Shown: piece by piece, positions 1-6,314 of the stretch
Layout of the letters: the number at the start of each line of letters is the position of its first letter
Numbering within the stretch: position 1 is the first letter of the stretch
From: Chroococcidiopsidaceae cyanobacterium CP_BM_RX_35
GTDB lineage: Bacteria; Cyanobacteriota; Cyanobacteriia; Cyanobacteriales; Chroococcidiopsidaceae
Direction of reading: 5' to 3'
NCBI GenBank assembly: GCA_019242465.1
Contig: JAFAVL010000043.1
Coordinates: 1-7,455 of the forward strand
Length of the DNA: 7,455 nucleotides
Notes under the pieces: generated by a model
The model's database searches: none
Told to the model about the DNA's origin: nothing
The model's input: only the letters and a program-made list of their open reading frames with translations
Translations under genes and position numbers: made by a program

Positions 1-6
1 TAAAGA

Positions 7-53
7 TGAAGAATGAAGGCTAGCGACACAACGCGCAAACACTTCATACTTCA
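7..53 (-). repeat. Imperfect inverted repeat in the ccmL-ccmM spacer
   Basis: Two 12-base arms (7-18 and 42-53, TGAAGAATGAAG against CTTCATACTTCA) pair with one mismatch around a 23-base loop. The arms consist of TGAA/TTCA-rich units resembling the short tandem heptamer repeats common in cyanobacterial spacers. In the direction of ccm transcription the hairpin lies about 24 bases past the ccmL stop and ahead of the expected ccmM. It is followed only by TCTTTA, so it is not a convincing intrinsic terminator. It could be an RNA processing or stability element inside the operon, or simply repeat debris. The rest of 1-76 shows no gene; two AACTAAC direct repeats (64-70 and 75-81) overlap the ccmL stop. 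Confidence 0.5.
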
Positions 54-76
54 CTTTGTTGTTAACTAACTGCCAA

Positions 77-379
77 CTAACGATACTGGTCTCTCTTGCT
101 GTAAATAACACGATTCGCAACACTTACAGTGTCAATAATCGCTACCACCGCTGCGTCAAGTGGTCGGTGTTCATTGCCAGGAATCTGACGAGCCGCACTC
201 CCACAACTAACTATAACCCACTCATCCACTCCTGCACCCACGTTATCGGCTGCAACCTCATATTTTGGCATGAGGCGTCCCTCCTCATCCACAAATTGCA
301 ACAGCAGCAGTTTGGTGCCTCTCAGACTCGGCTCCTTTTGAGTACTAACAACAGTGCCGCGAACTTTGGCAATTTGCAT
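77..379 (-). CDS. ccmL: Carboxysome shell vertex protein CcmL (BMV pentamer)
   Basis: CcmL belongs to the CcmL/EutN (BMV) family. Its pentamers cap the vertices of the beta-carboxysome shell in the cytosol. The 100-residue product has the usual family length and reads as a complete single domain: an N-terminal strand starting MQIAKVRGTVVST, the KLLLLQ strand near residues 23-28, a glycine-rich DNVGAGVDEWV turn near 46-56, the SCGSAAR loop near 58-64, and the RPLDAAVVAIID segment near 72-83. It starts only six bases after the ccmK1 stop. I see no good Shine-Dalgarno sequence before it (only GAGCGGA, at the ccmK1 end), so translation is probably coupled to ccmK1. Order and orientation match the ccmK2-ccmK1-ccmL-ccmM-ccmN cluster of beta-cyanobacteria, so ccmM is expected beyond position 1. 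No odd residues were noticed. Confidence 0.97.
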   Translation of the reverse strand: MQIAKVRGTVVSTQKEPSLRGTKLLLLQFVDEEGRLMPKYEVAADNVGAGVDEWVIVSCGSAARQIPGNEHRPLDAAVVAIIDTVSVANRVIYSKRDQYR

Positions 380-385
380 TCCGCT

Positions 386-730
386 CTAGGGTCGGTTACC
401 GTAAGGGCGAATTGCATTGACATCTTCACGGAACTGCTGCACGTCCTCGGTGTAACGAATTGGTAAGACATATTCGAGGTTTTCGTGAGGACGAGCAATG
501 ATGTGGGTAGACAAGACTTGCCCTCCATTCACCCGCTTCACAGATTCAACCCCTGCTCCTACCGAGGCCTGTACCTCGGAAACATCTCCCCGCACGATAA
601 CTGTGACGCGTCCGCTACCAATTTTTTCATAACCCACAAGCGTGACGCGGGCGGCTTTAACCATCGCATCAGCTGCTTCCACTACTGCTGGAAAGCCAAG
701 CGTTTCTACCATGCCGACGGCAATTGACAT
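386..730 (-). CDS. ccmK1: Carboxysome shell hexamer protein CcmK1
   Basis: This is a single-domain bacterial microcompartment protein (BMC-H) that forms hexamers tiling the carboxysome facets; the central pore is thought to pass bicarbonate and other small metabolites. Visible family signatures are [12 protein letters not shown] (4-15), [11 protein letters not shown] (19-29), the pore loop KIGSG (36-40), [11 protein letters not shown] (47-57) and [19 protein letters not shown] (77-95). At 114 residues with a C-terminal extension ending RPYGNRP it resembles CcmK1 more than the shorter CcmK2; the K1/K2 split rests on this tail and on gene order. The start is supported by AAGGAGT about eight bases upstream. 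It lies 57 bases downstream of ccmK2 and six bases upstream of ccmL, and is almost certainly co-transcribed with both. About 89 of the first 102 residues are identical to the upstream paralogue. Confidence 0.93.
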   Translation of the reverse strand: MSIAVGMVETLGFPAVVEAADAMVKAARVTLVGYEKIGSGRVTVIVRGDVSEVQASVGAGVESVKRVNGGQVLSTHIIARPHENLEYVLPIRYTEDVQQFREDVNAIRPYGNRP

Positions 731-787
731 TCGGTTCTACTCCTTAGTTGTTTGGTAATAAATACAAGAGAGCTAGTTCTGATGAAG

Positions 788-1096
788 TTAAACGCGGAAC
801 TGTTCAACAGCTTCGGTATAACGAATCGGCAGAACGTATTCGAGGTTTTCATGTGGACGAGCAATGATATGAGTCGATAAGACTTCACCACCGTTGACCC
901 GATTCGCCGCGTCAACTCCAGCCGAAACCGAGGCTTGCACCTCAGAAACATCCCCCCGCACAATGACCGTCACGCGAGCGCTACCGATTTTTTCATAGCC
1001 CACAAGGGTGACGCGGGCGGCTTTAACCATTGCATCAGCTGCTTCCACCACCGCCGGGAAGCCCTTGGTTTCAATCATCCCAACCGCAATTGGCAT
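788..1096 (-). CDS. ccmK2: Carboxysome shell hexamer protein CcmK2
   Basis: This is the first shell gene of the leftward carboxysome operon, a BMC-H protein forming hexameric facet tiles. The 102-residue product starts [15 protein letters not shown] and ends EAVEQFRV with almost no tail, as in CcmK2 proteins. It carries the conserved [22 protein letters not shown] and [14 protein letters not shown] segments. The pore loop reads KIGSA (36-40) where the neighbouring CcmK1 has KIGSG, so residue 40, just after the pore-lining Ser39, carries a methyl side chain. The start codon has AGAGGAG at about eight bases. As the major facet protein of the shell, CcmK2 is expected to be highly expressed; placement at the head of the operon fits this. 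Long stretches of its DNA nearly match ccmK1, pointing to a tandem duplication kept similar by selection or gene conversion. Confidence 0.93.
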   Translation of the reverse strand: MPIAVGMIETKGFPAVVEAADAMVKAARVTLVGYEKIGSARVTVIVRGDVSEVQASVSAGVDAANRVNGGEVLSTHIIARPHENLEYVLPIRYTEAVEQFRV

Positions 1097-1104
1097 CTAA
1101 CAAC

Positions 1105-1175
1105 TCCTCTAAAATGAGTGTTCTTTCCCAATCAGACCAGTCCTCAGAGGAAAAATTTGACGGGAATGCTCATTC
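1105..1175 (-). promoter_or_regulatory. ccmK2 mRNA leader with possible Shine-Dalgarno-masking pairing
   Basis: In the ccmK2 transcript the Shine-Dalgarno AGAGGA (complement of 1105-1110) can pair with UCCUCU (complement of 1146-1151). The same UCCUCU can instead form a tight local hairpin with the next five bases (dyad TCCTC-A-GAGGA, 1141-1151). A second, mutually exclusive pairing joins 1164-1174 with 1113-1123 (nine of eleven bases), and 1164-1175 is itself a dyad (GAATG-CT-CATTC). Six-base complementarity to a Shine-Dalgarno arises easily by chance, so a regulatory role is only an inference. Confidence 0.25.
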
Positions 1176-1229
1176 TTAAGCTACAAATGCGTTTCTAAAT
1201 TAAGCATAGGAAAGCTTTGCTCCCCTGAC

Positions 1230-1256
1230 AATATAAATTAGTATGATACTTTGTAA
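1230..1256 (-). promoter_or_regulatory. Candidate promoter for the ccmK2-ccmK1-ccmL operon
   Basis: On the minus strand a TATATT hexamer (complement of 1230-1235) is preceded 15 bases upstream by TTACAA (complement of 1251-1256), a poor -35 match with short spacing. Initiation here would give a leader of about 125 bases containing the dyads at 1105-1175. On the plus strand TATGAT (1242-1247) and TAATAT (1254-1259) occupy the same AT-rich patch, so promoters facing both ways could overlap. Called by eye. Confidence 0.25.
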
Positions 1257-1487
1257 TATGATAGTTTTAAAAAACTTAACAAAAGCGAATTGTGGTAGCG
1301 GCTTAGCCAAAATTTCCTGGTTTCTAGAGCAGCTGCGTCTGTTTTATAATTTCTTTATTACTTCTGGATGAAGCCGGATCAGAGGGGCGGTAATTCTAAG
1401 AGAGGAAAGGATGGCAGGAGGTAACGCATTGCTCTAGGTAGATATACAGTCGTTTAACTATTGAGCCCAGGGAGAGGGTAAGATGAG

Positions 1488-1496
1488 TGCTATAGT
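1488..1496 (+). promoter_or_regulatory. Candidate extended -10 promoter for ndhF4-ndhD4-cupB
   Basis: TGC followed by TATAGT forms an extended -10 element (TG-N-TATAGT, five of six matches to TATAAT). No good -35 lies at normal distance, which extended -10 promoters can tolerate. Initiation just downstream would leave a leader of about 150 bases before ndhF4. Confidence 0.25.
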
Positions 1497-1560
1497 TTTT
1501 TTAAATAGCAAGAGAAAAACTCTGGCTCTACAAGTTGTAAATTCAAGATTATAAGCAGGG

Positions 1561-1578
1561 ATTGGAGACATCATCAAT
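1561..1578. promoter_or_regulatory. ATTG-N10-CAAT dyad upstream of ndhF4
   Basis: A short interrupted palindrome (ATTG at 1561-1564, CAAT at 1575-1578) lies about 75 bases before the ndhF4 start. LysR-type regulators of carbon-uptake genes such as NdhR/CcmR and CmpR bind AT-rich interrupted dyads of similar span. However, the arms are only four bases and do not match the published NdhR site (TCAATG-N10-ATCAAT) as I remember it. Recorded as a weak candidate. Confidence 0.15.
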
Positions 1579-1652
1579 TATGTTTATAGCTGCAATTCCT
1601 GAGGCTTAATGCACTGAAAAAGTTCTTCTAGATTAGTTGTGAAAGACTCAAG

Positions 1653-3509
1653 ATGAATCTATTTCTATTTATTAATAGCTGGTGGGTGCCTTTCTATGGT
1701 TTAATCGGCGCGGTTTTGACCTTGCCCTGGGCGACGGGAATGATCCGACGTACAGGTCCTAAACCAGCAACCTACCTTAACTTGTTGATGACAGTTTTGG
1801 CTTTTGTCCACAGCATAATTGTCTGGAGAGACATCTGGAACCAAGAACCACAAAGTTTTCTGGTTACCTGGTTTAAAGTTGCAGATTTAGACTTATCTTT
1901 TGCCTTAGACGTTTCGCAAGTTACCATTGGGGCAGCAGTGCTAATCACTGGATTAAGTCTATTGGCCCAAATTTATGCTTTGGGATATATGGAGAAGGAC
2001 TGGGCTTTAGCTCGTTTCTTCGCCTTAATGGGATTTTTTGAAGCGGCGCTCTCCGGTTTAGCCCTAAGTGACTCCTTGTTTCTCAGCTATGCTCTCTTGG
2101 AAATGCTCACCCTTTCCACCTACTTGTTAGTGGGTTTCTGGTATGCCCAGCCATTAGTAGTCACAGCCGCCCGCGATGCGTTTTTAACTAAGCGGGTAGG
2201 TGACCTGTTGCTGCTGATGGGAGTGGTGGCACTTTCCTCCATGGCAGGGAGTTTGAACTTTTCTGACTTGAATGAGTGGGCGCAGACAGCTAACATATCA
2301 CCTGTGACCGCAACTTTACTAGGCTTGGCGTTGATCGCTGGACCAGCAGGTAAATGTGCACAATTTCCTTTACATCTGTGGCTAGATGAGGCAATGGAAG
2401 GACCTAACCCCGCCTCTGTGTTGCGGAACTCAATGGTAGTAGCGGGTGGCGCTTTTGTGCTGTTCAAGCTACAGCCAATCCTGTCGTTGTCACCAGTGGC
2501 GTTGAATACATTGGTGGTGTTGGGTACGGTGACAGCAGTGGGTGCATCTCTGGTATCGATCGCACAGATTGACATCAAGCGAGCGCTGGCACATTCCACC
2601 AGTGCCTATATGGGGTTGGTGTTTATTGCGGTGGGATTGCAGCAAGGTGGTGTTGCCCTGGTGCTGTTATTTACGCACGCGATCGCCAAAGCCCTGTTAT
2701 TTATGAGTGCTGGATCTGTGATTGCGACAACCAATACCCAAGACTTAACAGAGATGGGCGGACTATGGTCGCGGATGCCAGCCACCACGACTGCCTACAT
2801 AGTAGGTGCCGCTGGAATGGTAACATTGCTCCCCTTGGGAAGTTTTTGGGCAAAGCTGCAATGGGTAGAAGACTTTTTAACTGCACCTCCCTGGCTTGTG
2901 GGAGTCTTGCTACTGGTTAATGCCTTGACGACTGTAAATCTGACCCGCGTGTTCAGGTTAGCTTTTTGGGGTAAGCCGCAGCCCAAAACTCGTCGAGCGC
3001 CAGAAGTTGGGTGGCAGATGGCTTTCCCAATGGTATCTCTAACTGTGATGACTCTTCTGGTGCCATTACTTATGCAGCAGTGGCAACTGCTGCCAAGCTG
3101 GGAAACGGTCAATCTATCGGCAGTTGTACTCTTGGTGGCATCAAGCGGGACTGGTTTCATCATTGGTTGCACTATATATCTGCACAAAGCTTGGTCTAGA
3201 TCGATTAGGCTGCCTTGGAGAGTTGTACAGGATTTGCTGAGCTACGACTTCTACATTGACAGGCTTTACGGGATGACCATAGTTGGTGCTGTTGCCCTCA
3301 TGTCTCGGTTAAATGCTTGGGTTGACCGCTACGTTGTCGATGGGTTAGTGAACTTGGTAGGACTAGCAACAATTTTCAGTGGGGAAAGCTTGAAATATAG
3401 TAGTTCCGGTCAGTCTCAGATGCATGTACTAACAATCCTTTTAGGAGTGAGCCTGCTGGGGCTGTTGATGAGCTGGCCCTTAGGAGCCCTGATTGGTTGG
3501 CAATTTTAA
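1653..3509 (+). CDS. ndhF4: NDH-1 subunit NdhF4, distal membrane subunit of the CO2-uptake complex
   Basis: This is a NuoL/ND5-like antiporter subunit, 618 residues, strongly hydrophobic throughout. In NDH-1MS' it forms the distal end of the thylakoid membrane arm and contacts CupB. Key antiporter residues are visible: Glu150 in YALLEMLTLSTYLLVGF and Lys234 in GKCAQFPLHLWL. The segment DEAMEGPNPASVLRNS (245-260) is typical of the F3/F4 branch; ordinary NdhF/NuoL have a His-containing HAATM stretch where this one has Arg258-Asn259-Ser260. The C-terminal portion (SYDFYIDRLYG near 531-541, then a final membrane helix) fits the lateral-helix region. F4 rather than F3 is inferred from the neighbours, because cupS is absent. 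The start is fixed: an in-frame stop at 1629-1631 precedes it with no other ATG, GTG or TTG between. Its ribosome site is weak (GAAAG only). ndhD4 follows after 35 bases. Confidence 0.93.
   Translation: MNLFLFINSWWVPFYGLIGAVLTLPWATGMIRRTGPKPATYLNLLMTVLAFVHSIIVWRDIWNQEPQSFLVTWFKVADLDLSFALDVSQVTIGAAVLITGLSLLAQIYALGYMEKDWALARFFALMGFFEAALSGLALSDSLFLSYALLEMLTLSTYLLVGFWYAQPLVVTAARDAFLTKRVGDLLLLMGVVALSSMAGSLNFSDLNEWAQTANISPVTATLLGLALIAGPAGKCAQFPLHLWLDEAMEGPNPASVLRNSMVVAGGAFVLFKLQPILSLSPVALNTLVVLGTVTAVGASLVSIAQIDIKRALAHSTSAYMGLVFIAVGLQQGGVALVLLFTHAIAKALLFMSAGSVIATTNTQDLTEMGGLWSRMPATTTAYIVGAAGMVTLLPLGSFWAKLQWVEDFLTAPPWLVGVLLLVNALTTVNLTRVFRLAFWGKPQPKTRRAPEVGWQMAFPMVSLTVMTLLVPLLMQQWQLLPSWETVNLSAVVLLVASSGTGFIIGCTIYLHKAWSRSIRLPWRVVQDLLSYDFYIDRLYGMTIVGAVALMSRLNAWVDRYVVDGLVNLVGLATIFSGESLKYSSSGQSQMHVLTILLGVSLLGLLMSWPLGALIGWQF
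2679..2686. repeat. HIP1 octamer GCGATCGC (in ndhF4)
   Basis: Perfect palindromic HIP1 octamer, in coding sequence. It supports cyanobacterial origin. Confidence 0.9.
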
Positions 3510-3544
3510 AAGTTTTTGGTTGTTAGGAAGGAGTTGGTGCCATA

Positions 3545-5131
3545 ATGCTTAGTGCCTTGATTTGGATACCTTTGCTGGGTGCCGCTTTAATCGGCTTCTG
3601 GCCTAAAGGCATGAATCCAAATCGCTCTCGTCTCATCGCTTTGATTGCTGCTGGTGCCGCTTGCTTGTGGACAATTGTCCTAATGAGCCAGTTTAACCCC
3701 AGCTATACAGGTCAACAGTTCTCAGAGTTCATTCCCTGGATTGAAACTTTAGGTTTGAACTATTATCTTGGGGTTGATGGTCTATCTTTACCTTTGCTGG
3801 TTTTAAATGGTCTGCTAACCTGTATTGCCCTTTACAGTAGCGATGCATCCATTCAGCGATTTCGGTTATATTATGCTTTGGTACTGATTTTAAGTGCTGG
3901 GGTGGCAGGTGCCTTCTTAGCACAAGATTTGCTGCTGTTTTTCCTGTTCTATGAGCTGGAACTGATTCCGCTGTATTTATTGATTGCGATTTGGGGTGGA
4001 CAAAGGCGCGGTTATGCAGCGACAAAATTTTTGATTTATACCTCAATTTCTGGAATCCTGATCCTGGCAAGTTTCCTTGGCATAGTTTGGCTGAGTGGTG
4101 GTACTAGCTTTGCTTACGCTCCGAGTCAAACTCAGGCACTCCCACTGGCAACACAAACTTTGCTGTTACTGATGCTCTTGATTGGTTTCGGCATCAAGAT
4201 TCCTCTGGTTCCCTTTCATACTTGGCTGCCAGATGCTCACGTTGAGGCTTCGACGCCAGTTTCCGTGCTGTTAGCTGGGGTCCTATTAAAATTAGGCACC
4301 TACGGTTTGCTGCGATTTGGCATGGGCTTGTTTCCCGATGCTTGGAATATTTTGGGTCCATGGTTGGCGACTTGGGCAGTGGTAAGCGTACTGTATGGTT
4401 CTTTCACTGCGATCGCTCAAAAAGACATGAAGAAGATGGTGGCCTTCAGCTCAATCGGTCACATGGGTTACGTGCTTTTAGCTGCCGCCGCCGCTACGCC
4501 TCTGAGTACTCTAGCAGCTGTCCTGCAAATGATCAGCCACGGGCTAGTCTCAGCCCTGATGTTTCTACTTGTAGGCGTCGTCTACAAGAAGACTGGCAGC
4601 CGCGATATAGATGTGCTAAGCGGTCTATTGAACCCAGAACGGGGCTTGCCGCTGATTGGGAGCCTGATGGTTTTGGGGGTGATGGCGAGTGGCGGAACTC
4701 CGGGGATGATCGGTTTTATTTCGGAATTTTTGGTCTTTCGGGGTAGTTTTCCTGTCTTTCCGACTCAAACCCTGCTATCTATGCTTGGTACAGGCTTAAC
4801 CGCTGTCTACTTTCTCAATCTCATGAACCACGTCTTTTTTGGTCGCTTGTCTGAACAAGTGATGAACTTGCCGCGAGTGCAGTGGTCTGAGCGCTACCCA
4901 GCGATAGTTTTAGCTGTCCTGATTGTCCTGTTTGGTATCCAGCCTAGCTGGCTAGCGCACTGGAGTGAGCAGACAACAAAGGCAATGAATGCTAGTTTTC
5001 CGGCGATCGCGCTGCGGACACAGGATTTTAAGTTTGTGACTAGCCAGGGGCAAGAATTTTTCTCACACTTTGCTTTCAAGCGAACGCTCGCCTTGCCTGA
5101 AATCCCATCCCCAATATCCCATAACCCTTGA
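3545..5131 (+). CDS. ndhD4: NDH-1 subunit NdhD4, proton-pumping membrane subunit of the CO2-uptake complex
   Basis: This is a NuoM/ND4-like antiporter subunit of 528 residues, about the family's normal length, in the thylakoid membrane arm of NDH-1MS'. It is expected to couple plastoquinone reduction to proton movement next to NdhF4. The conserved charged residues of the channel are present: Glu137 in FYELELIPLYLL, Lys218 in GIKIPLVPFHTWLPDAH (His225, His232), Lys249 in LLKLGTYGLLR, and Glu394 in GFISEFLVF. The middle also shows the conserved DMKKMVAFSSIGHMGY stretch (294-309). The start has GGAAGGAG upstream at a rather long spacing of about eleven bases. It sits between ndhF4 (35 bases) and cupB (12 bases) in one operon. 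Assignment to D4 rather than D3 depends on the paired F4 and CupB; D1/D2 are less likely given that pairing. The C-terminal 50 residues are more polar and less conserved in look. Confidence 0.93.
   Translation: MLSALIWIPLLGAALIGFWPKGMNPNRSRLIALIAAGAACLWTIVLMSQFNPSYTGQQFSEFIPWIETLGLNYYLGVDGLSLPLLVLNGLLTCIALYSSDASIQRFRLYYALVLILSAGVAGAFLAQDLLLFFLFYELELIPLYLLIAIWGGQRRGYAATKFLIYTSISGILILASFLGIVWLSGGTSFAYAPSQTQALPLATQTLLLLMLLIGFGIKIPLVPFHTWLPDAHVEASTPVSVLLAGVLLKLGTYGLLRFGMGLFPDAWNILGPWLATWAVVSVLYGSFTAIAQKDMKKMVAFSSIGHMGYVLLAAAAATPLSTLAAVLQMISHGLVSALMFLLVGVVYKKTGSRDIDVLSGLLNPERGLPLIGSLMVLGVMASGGTPGMIGFISEFLVFRGSFPVFPTQTLLSMLGTGLTAVYFLNLMNHVFFGRLSEQVMNLPRVQWSERYPAIVLAVLIVLFGIQPSWLAHWSEQTTKAMNASFPAIALRTQDFKFVTSQGQEFFSHFAFKRTLALPEIPSPISHNP
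4409..4416. repeat. HIP1 octamer GCGATCGC (in ndhD4)
   Basis: Perfect HIP1 octamer, read as the Ala-Ile-Ala codons just before the conserved QKDMKKM segment. Confidence 0.9.
5003..5010. repeat. HIP1 octamer GCGATCGC (in ndhD4)
   Basis: Perfect HIP1 octamer near the 3' end of ndhD4, within the poorly conserved tail. Confidence 0.9.
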
Positions 5132-5143
5132 GGAGGACTAGCA

Positions 5144-6313
5144 ATGGTTAGCATTAAAAGCAAGCCTTCCAACCATCCCTTAGCTGCATATATTCAGCGC
5201 CTTGAAGCAGGCGGAGCCCTACTTCCTGATACCGTCGAAAATGTTATGGAAGTTGTTGGCATTCTCAAAAGCTATGGCGTAGTGCTAGATGCTTACTCTC
5301 GCAATCTCATTTACATTGCAGAAAATCAGTTTTTAGTCCTTTTTCCCTTTTTTAAGTACTTCAACGGAGAAATTACCCTAGCTAAATTACTGCGCTACTG
5401 GTGGCATGACCGGATTAACTTTGAATATGCCGAGTACGTGATGCGAACAATGCTTTGGCATGGTACAGGTGGTCTGGATGACTATTTGGATTCCCCAGAG
5501 TTTCAACAGCGAGCCGAGGCAGCTATCCAAGCCAAACTTCAGGGGCATCCACTCATGCTGGGACTCAAAGCTCTATTTCCAGAGTTTCTACCAGAGCAAG
5601 TGCGGATGTCCTGCTATTACAGTGCCTTGGGTCAATTTTGGCGGGTGATGAGCGATATGTTCCTCAGTTTGTCTGATCGCTACGACAACGGTGAAATTCA
5701 ATCCATCTCCCAAGTTGTAGACCATATAAAAGCGGCTTTGGTAGCGGCAGCCCAGTTGCCAATTACCTATACAGTGAAGCTGCGGGGTAAGCTGTATGAG
5801 ATTATTCCCGCTAGCGCTGGTTTGACCTTTCTAGCCGATACAGCAGTACCATATGTAGAAACAATTTTCTTCCGAGGAACGCCTTTCCAAGGCACTGTCT
5901 CCTACAACGCCCAAGCTCATCAAATCTCCCCAGATCTCAGCCGATTTAACTATGGCGCGTTGTTTGCTGACCCTTTACCAACTGGAGGGGCAGGAATTCC
6001 ACCCACCTTACTGATGCAGGATATGCGGCACTTCTTACCAGATTATCTACAAGAGTTCTATCGCCGCAGTCGTCGGGGAGAAGACGATTTACGAGTGCAA
6101 ATTTGCGTCAGCTTCCAAAAATCGATGTTCTGTGTCACTACGGCGGCTATCTTGGGACTGATGCCCCATCCTTTGGATACGTCAGTACCAGATGAGCAAA
6201 AGACTAACCGAGTTTACTTGGAATCTTGGATGAATCGGTTCTTAACTTCGCGTCTCAACGATGTTAACGACCAGCCTAACTCATGCCCAGTGGTTTTGCC
6301 GGAGTGGTCTTGA
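5144..6313 (+). CDS. cupB: CO2 hydration protein CupB (ChpX) of NDH-1MS'
   Basis: This soluble protein of 389 residues docks on the distal NdhF4/NdhD4 end of NDH-1 at the cytoplasmic thylakoid face. It makes bicarbonate from CO2 in a carbonic-anhydrase-like reaction that electron transfer makes effectively one-way. It is not homologous to classical carbonic anhydrases. Recognisable family segments are AYSRNLIYIAENQFLVLFP (50-68), WWHDRINFEYAEY (86-98), MLWHG (103-107) and RRGEDDLRVQICVSFQKSM (310-328). His88, Arg90, Glu94 and His106 are candidate metal or active-site residues, which is my inference from conservation. The start has a strong GAGGAGG at seven bases, overlapping the ndhD4 stop. 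CupB (constitutive) rather than CupA (low-CO2 induced) is chosen because the partners look like F4/D4 and no cupS follows. It ends one base before the converging TetR gene, leaving no room for a terminator. Confidence 0.92.
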   Translation: MVSIKSKPSNHPLAAYIQRLEAGGALLPDTVENVMEVVGILKSYGVVLDAYSRNLIYIAENQFLVLFPFFKYFNGEITLAKLLRYWWHDRINFEYAEYVMRTMLWHGTGGLDDYLDSPEFQQRAEAAIQAKLQGHPLMLGLKALFPEFLPEQVRMSCYYSALGQFWRVMSDMFLSLSDRYDNGEIQSISQVVDHIKAALVAAAQLPITYTVKLRGKLYEIIPASAGLTFLADTAVPYVETIFFRGTPFQGTVSYNAQAHQISPDLSRFNYGALFADPLPTGGAGIPPTLLMQDMRHFLPDYLQEFYRRSRRGEDDLRVQICVSFQKSMFCVTTAAILGLMPHPLDTSVPDEQKTNRVYLESWMNRFLTSRLNDVNDQPNSCPVVLPEWS

Positions 6314-6314
6314 T

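Larger units (their letters stand above)
1097..1652. other. Divergent gene-free control region between ccmK2 and ndhF4
   Basis: This 556-base spacer separates the leftward carboxysome operon from the rightward CO2-uptake operon. I find no protein gene or recognisable structured RNA. The longest small reading frames starting with ATG (1113-1178, 21 residues; 1258-1371, 37 residues) lack ribosome sites and family resemblance. The core around 1230-1262 is AT-rich and holds candidate -10 elements facing both ways. The ccmK2-proximal part holds short dyads that would lie in its mRNA leader. The ndhF4-proximal part holds a weak promoter candidate and an ATTG-N10-CAAT dyad. I could not match NtcA (GTA-N8-TAC) or a full NdhR/CcmR consensus. 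Confidence 0.85.

Noticed and set aside
1..51. Minus-strand ATG (complement of 49-51) open to the window edge, possible ccmM start
   Set aside because: The translated start (MKCLRVVSLAF) does not look like the N-terminus of CcmM, and it is built from the spacer repeat; ccmM probably starts outside the window.
56..466. Long plus-strand open frame of 136 codons opposite ccmL and ccmK1
   Set aside because: It lies antisense to two well-recognised genes, has unstructured composition and no family resemblance; it is a shadow frame.
1113..1178. 21-codon frame MSVLSQSDQSSEEKFDGNAHS on the plus strand
   Set aside because: Too short, no ribosome site, and it overlaps the putative ccmK2 leader on the other strand.
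1258..1371. 37-codon plus-strand frame in the divergent spacer
   Set aside because: No ribosome site, AT-rich start region, no recognisable protein features; expected by chance.
1097..1652. Possible small RNA (Yfr1, Yfr2, 6S) or riboswitch in the long spacer
   Set aside because: I found no Yfr1/Yfr2-type conserved loop and no riboswitch core by eye.
4342..4746. 134-codon frame within ndhD4 in another frame
   Set aside because: It is fully inside a strongly conserved gene on the same strand and its product is Arg/Ser-rich with no family look.
5144..6313. CupA/ChpY instead of CupB for the CO2 hydration protein
   Set aside because: The CupA locus normally has cupS downstream and F3/D3 partners; here a TetR gene follows and the neighbourhood matches the ccm-linked CupB locus, though only a tree would settle it.
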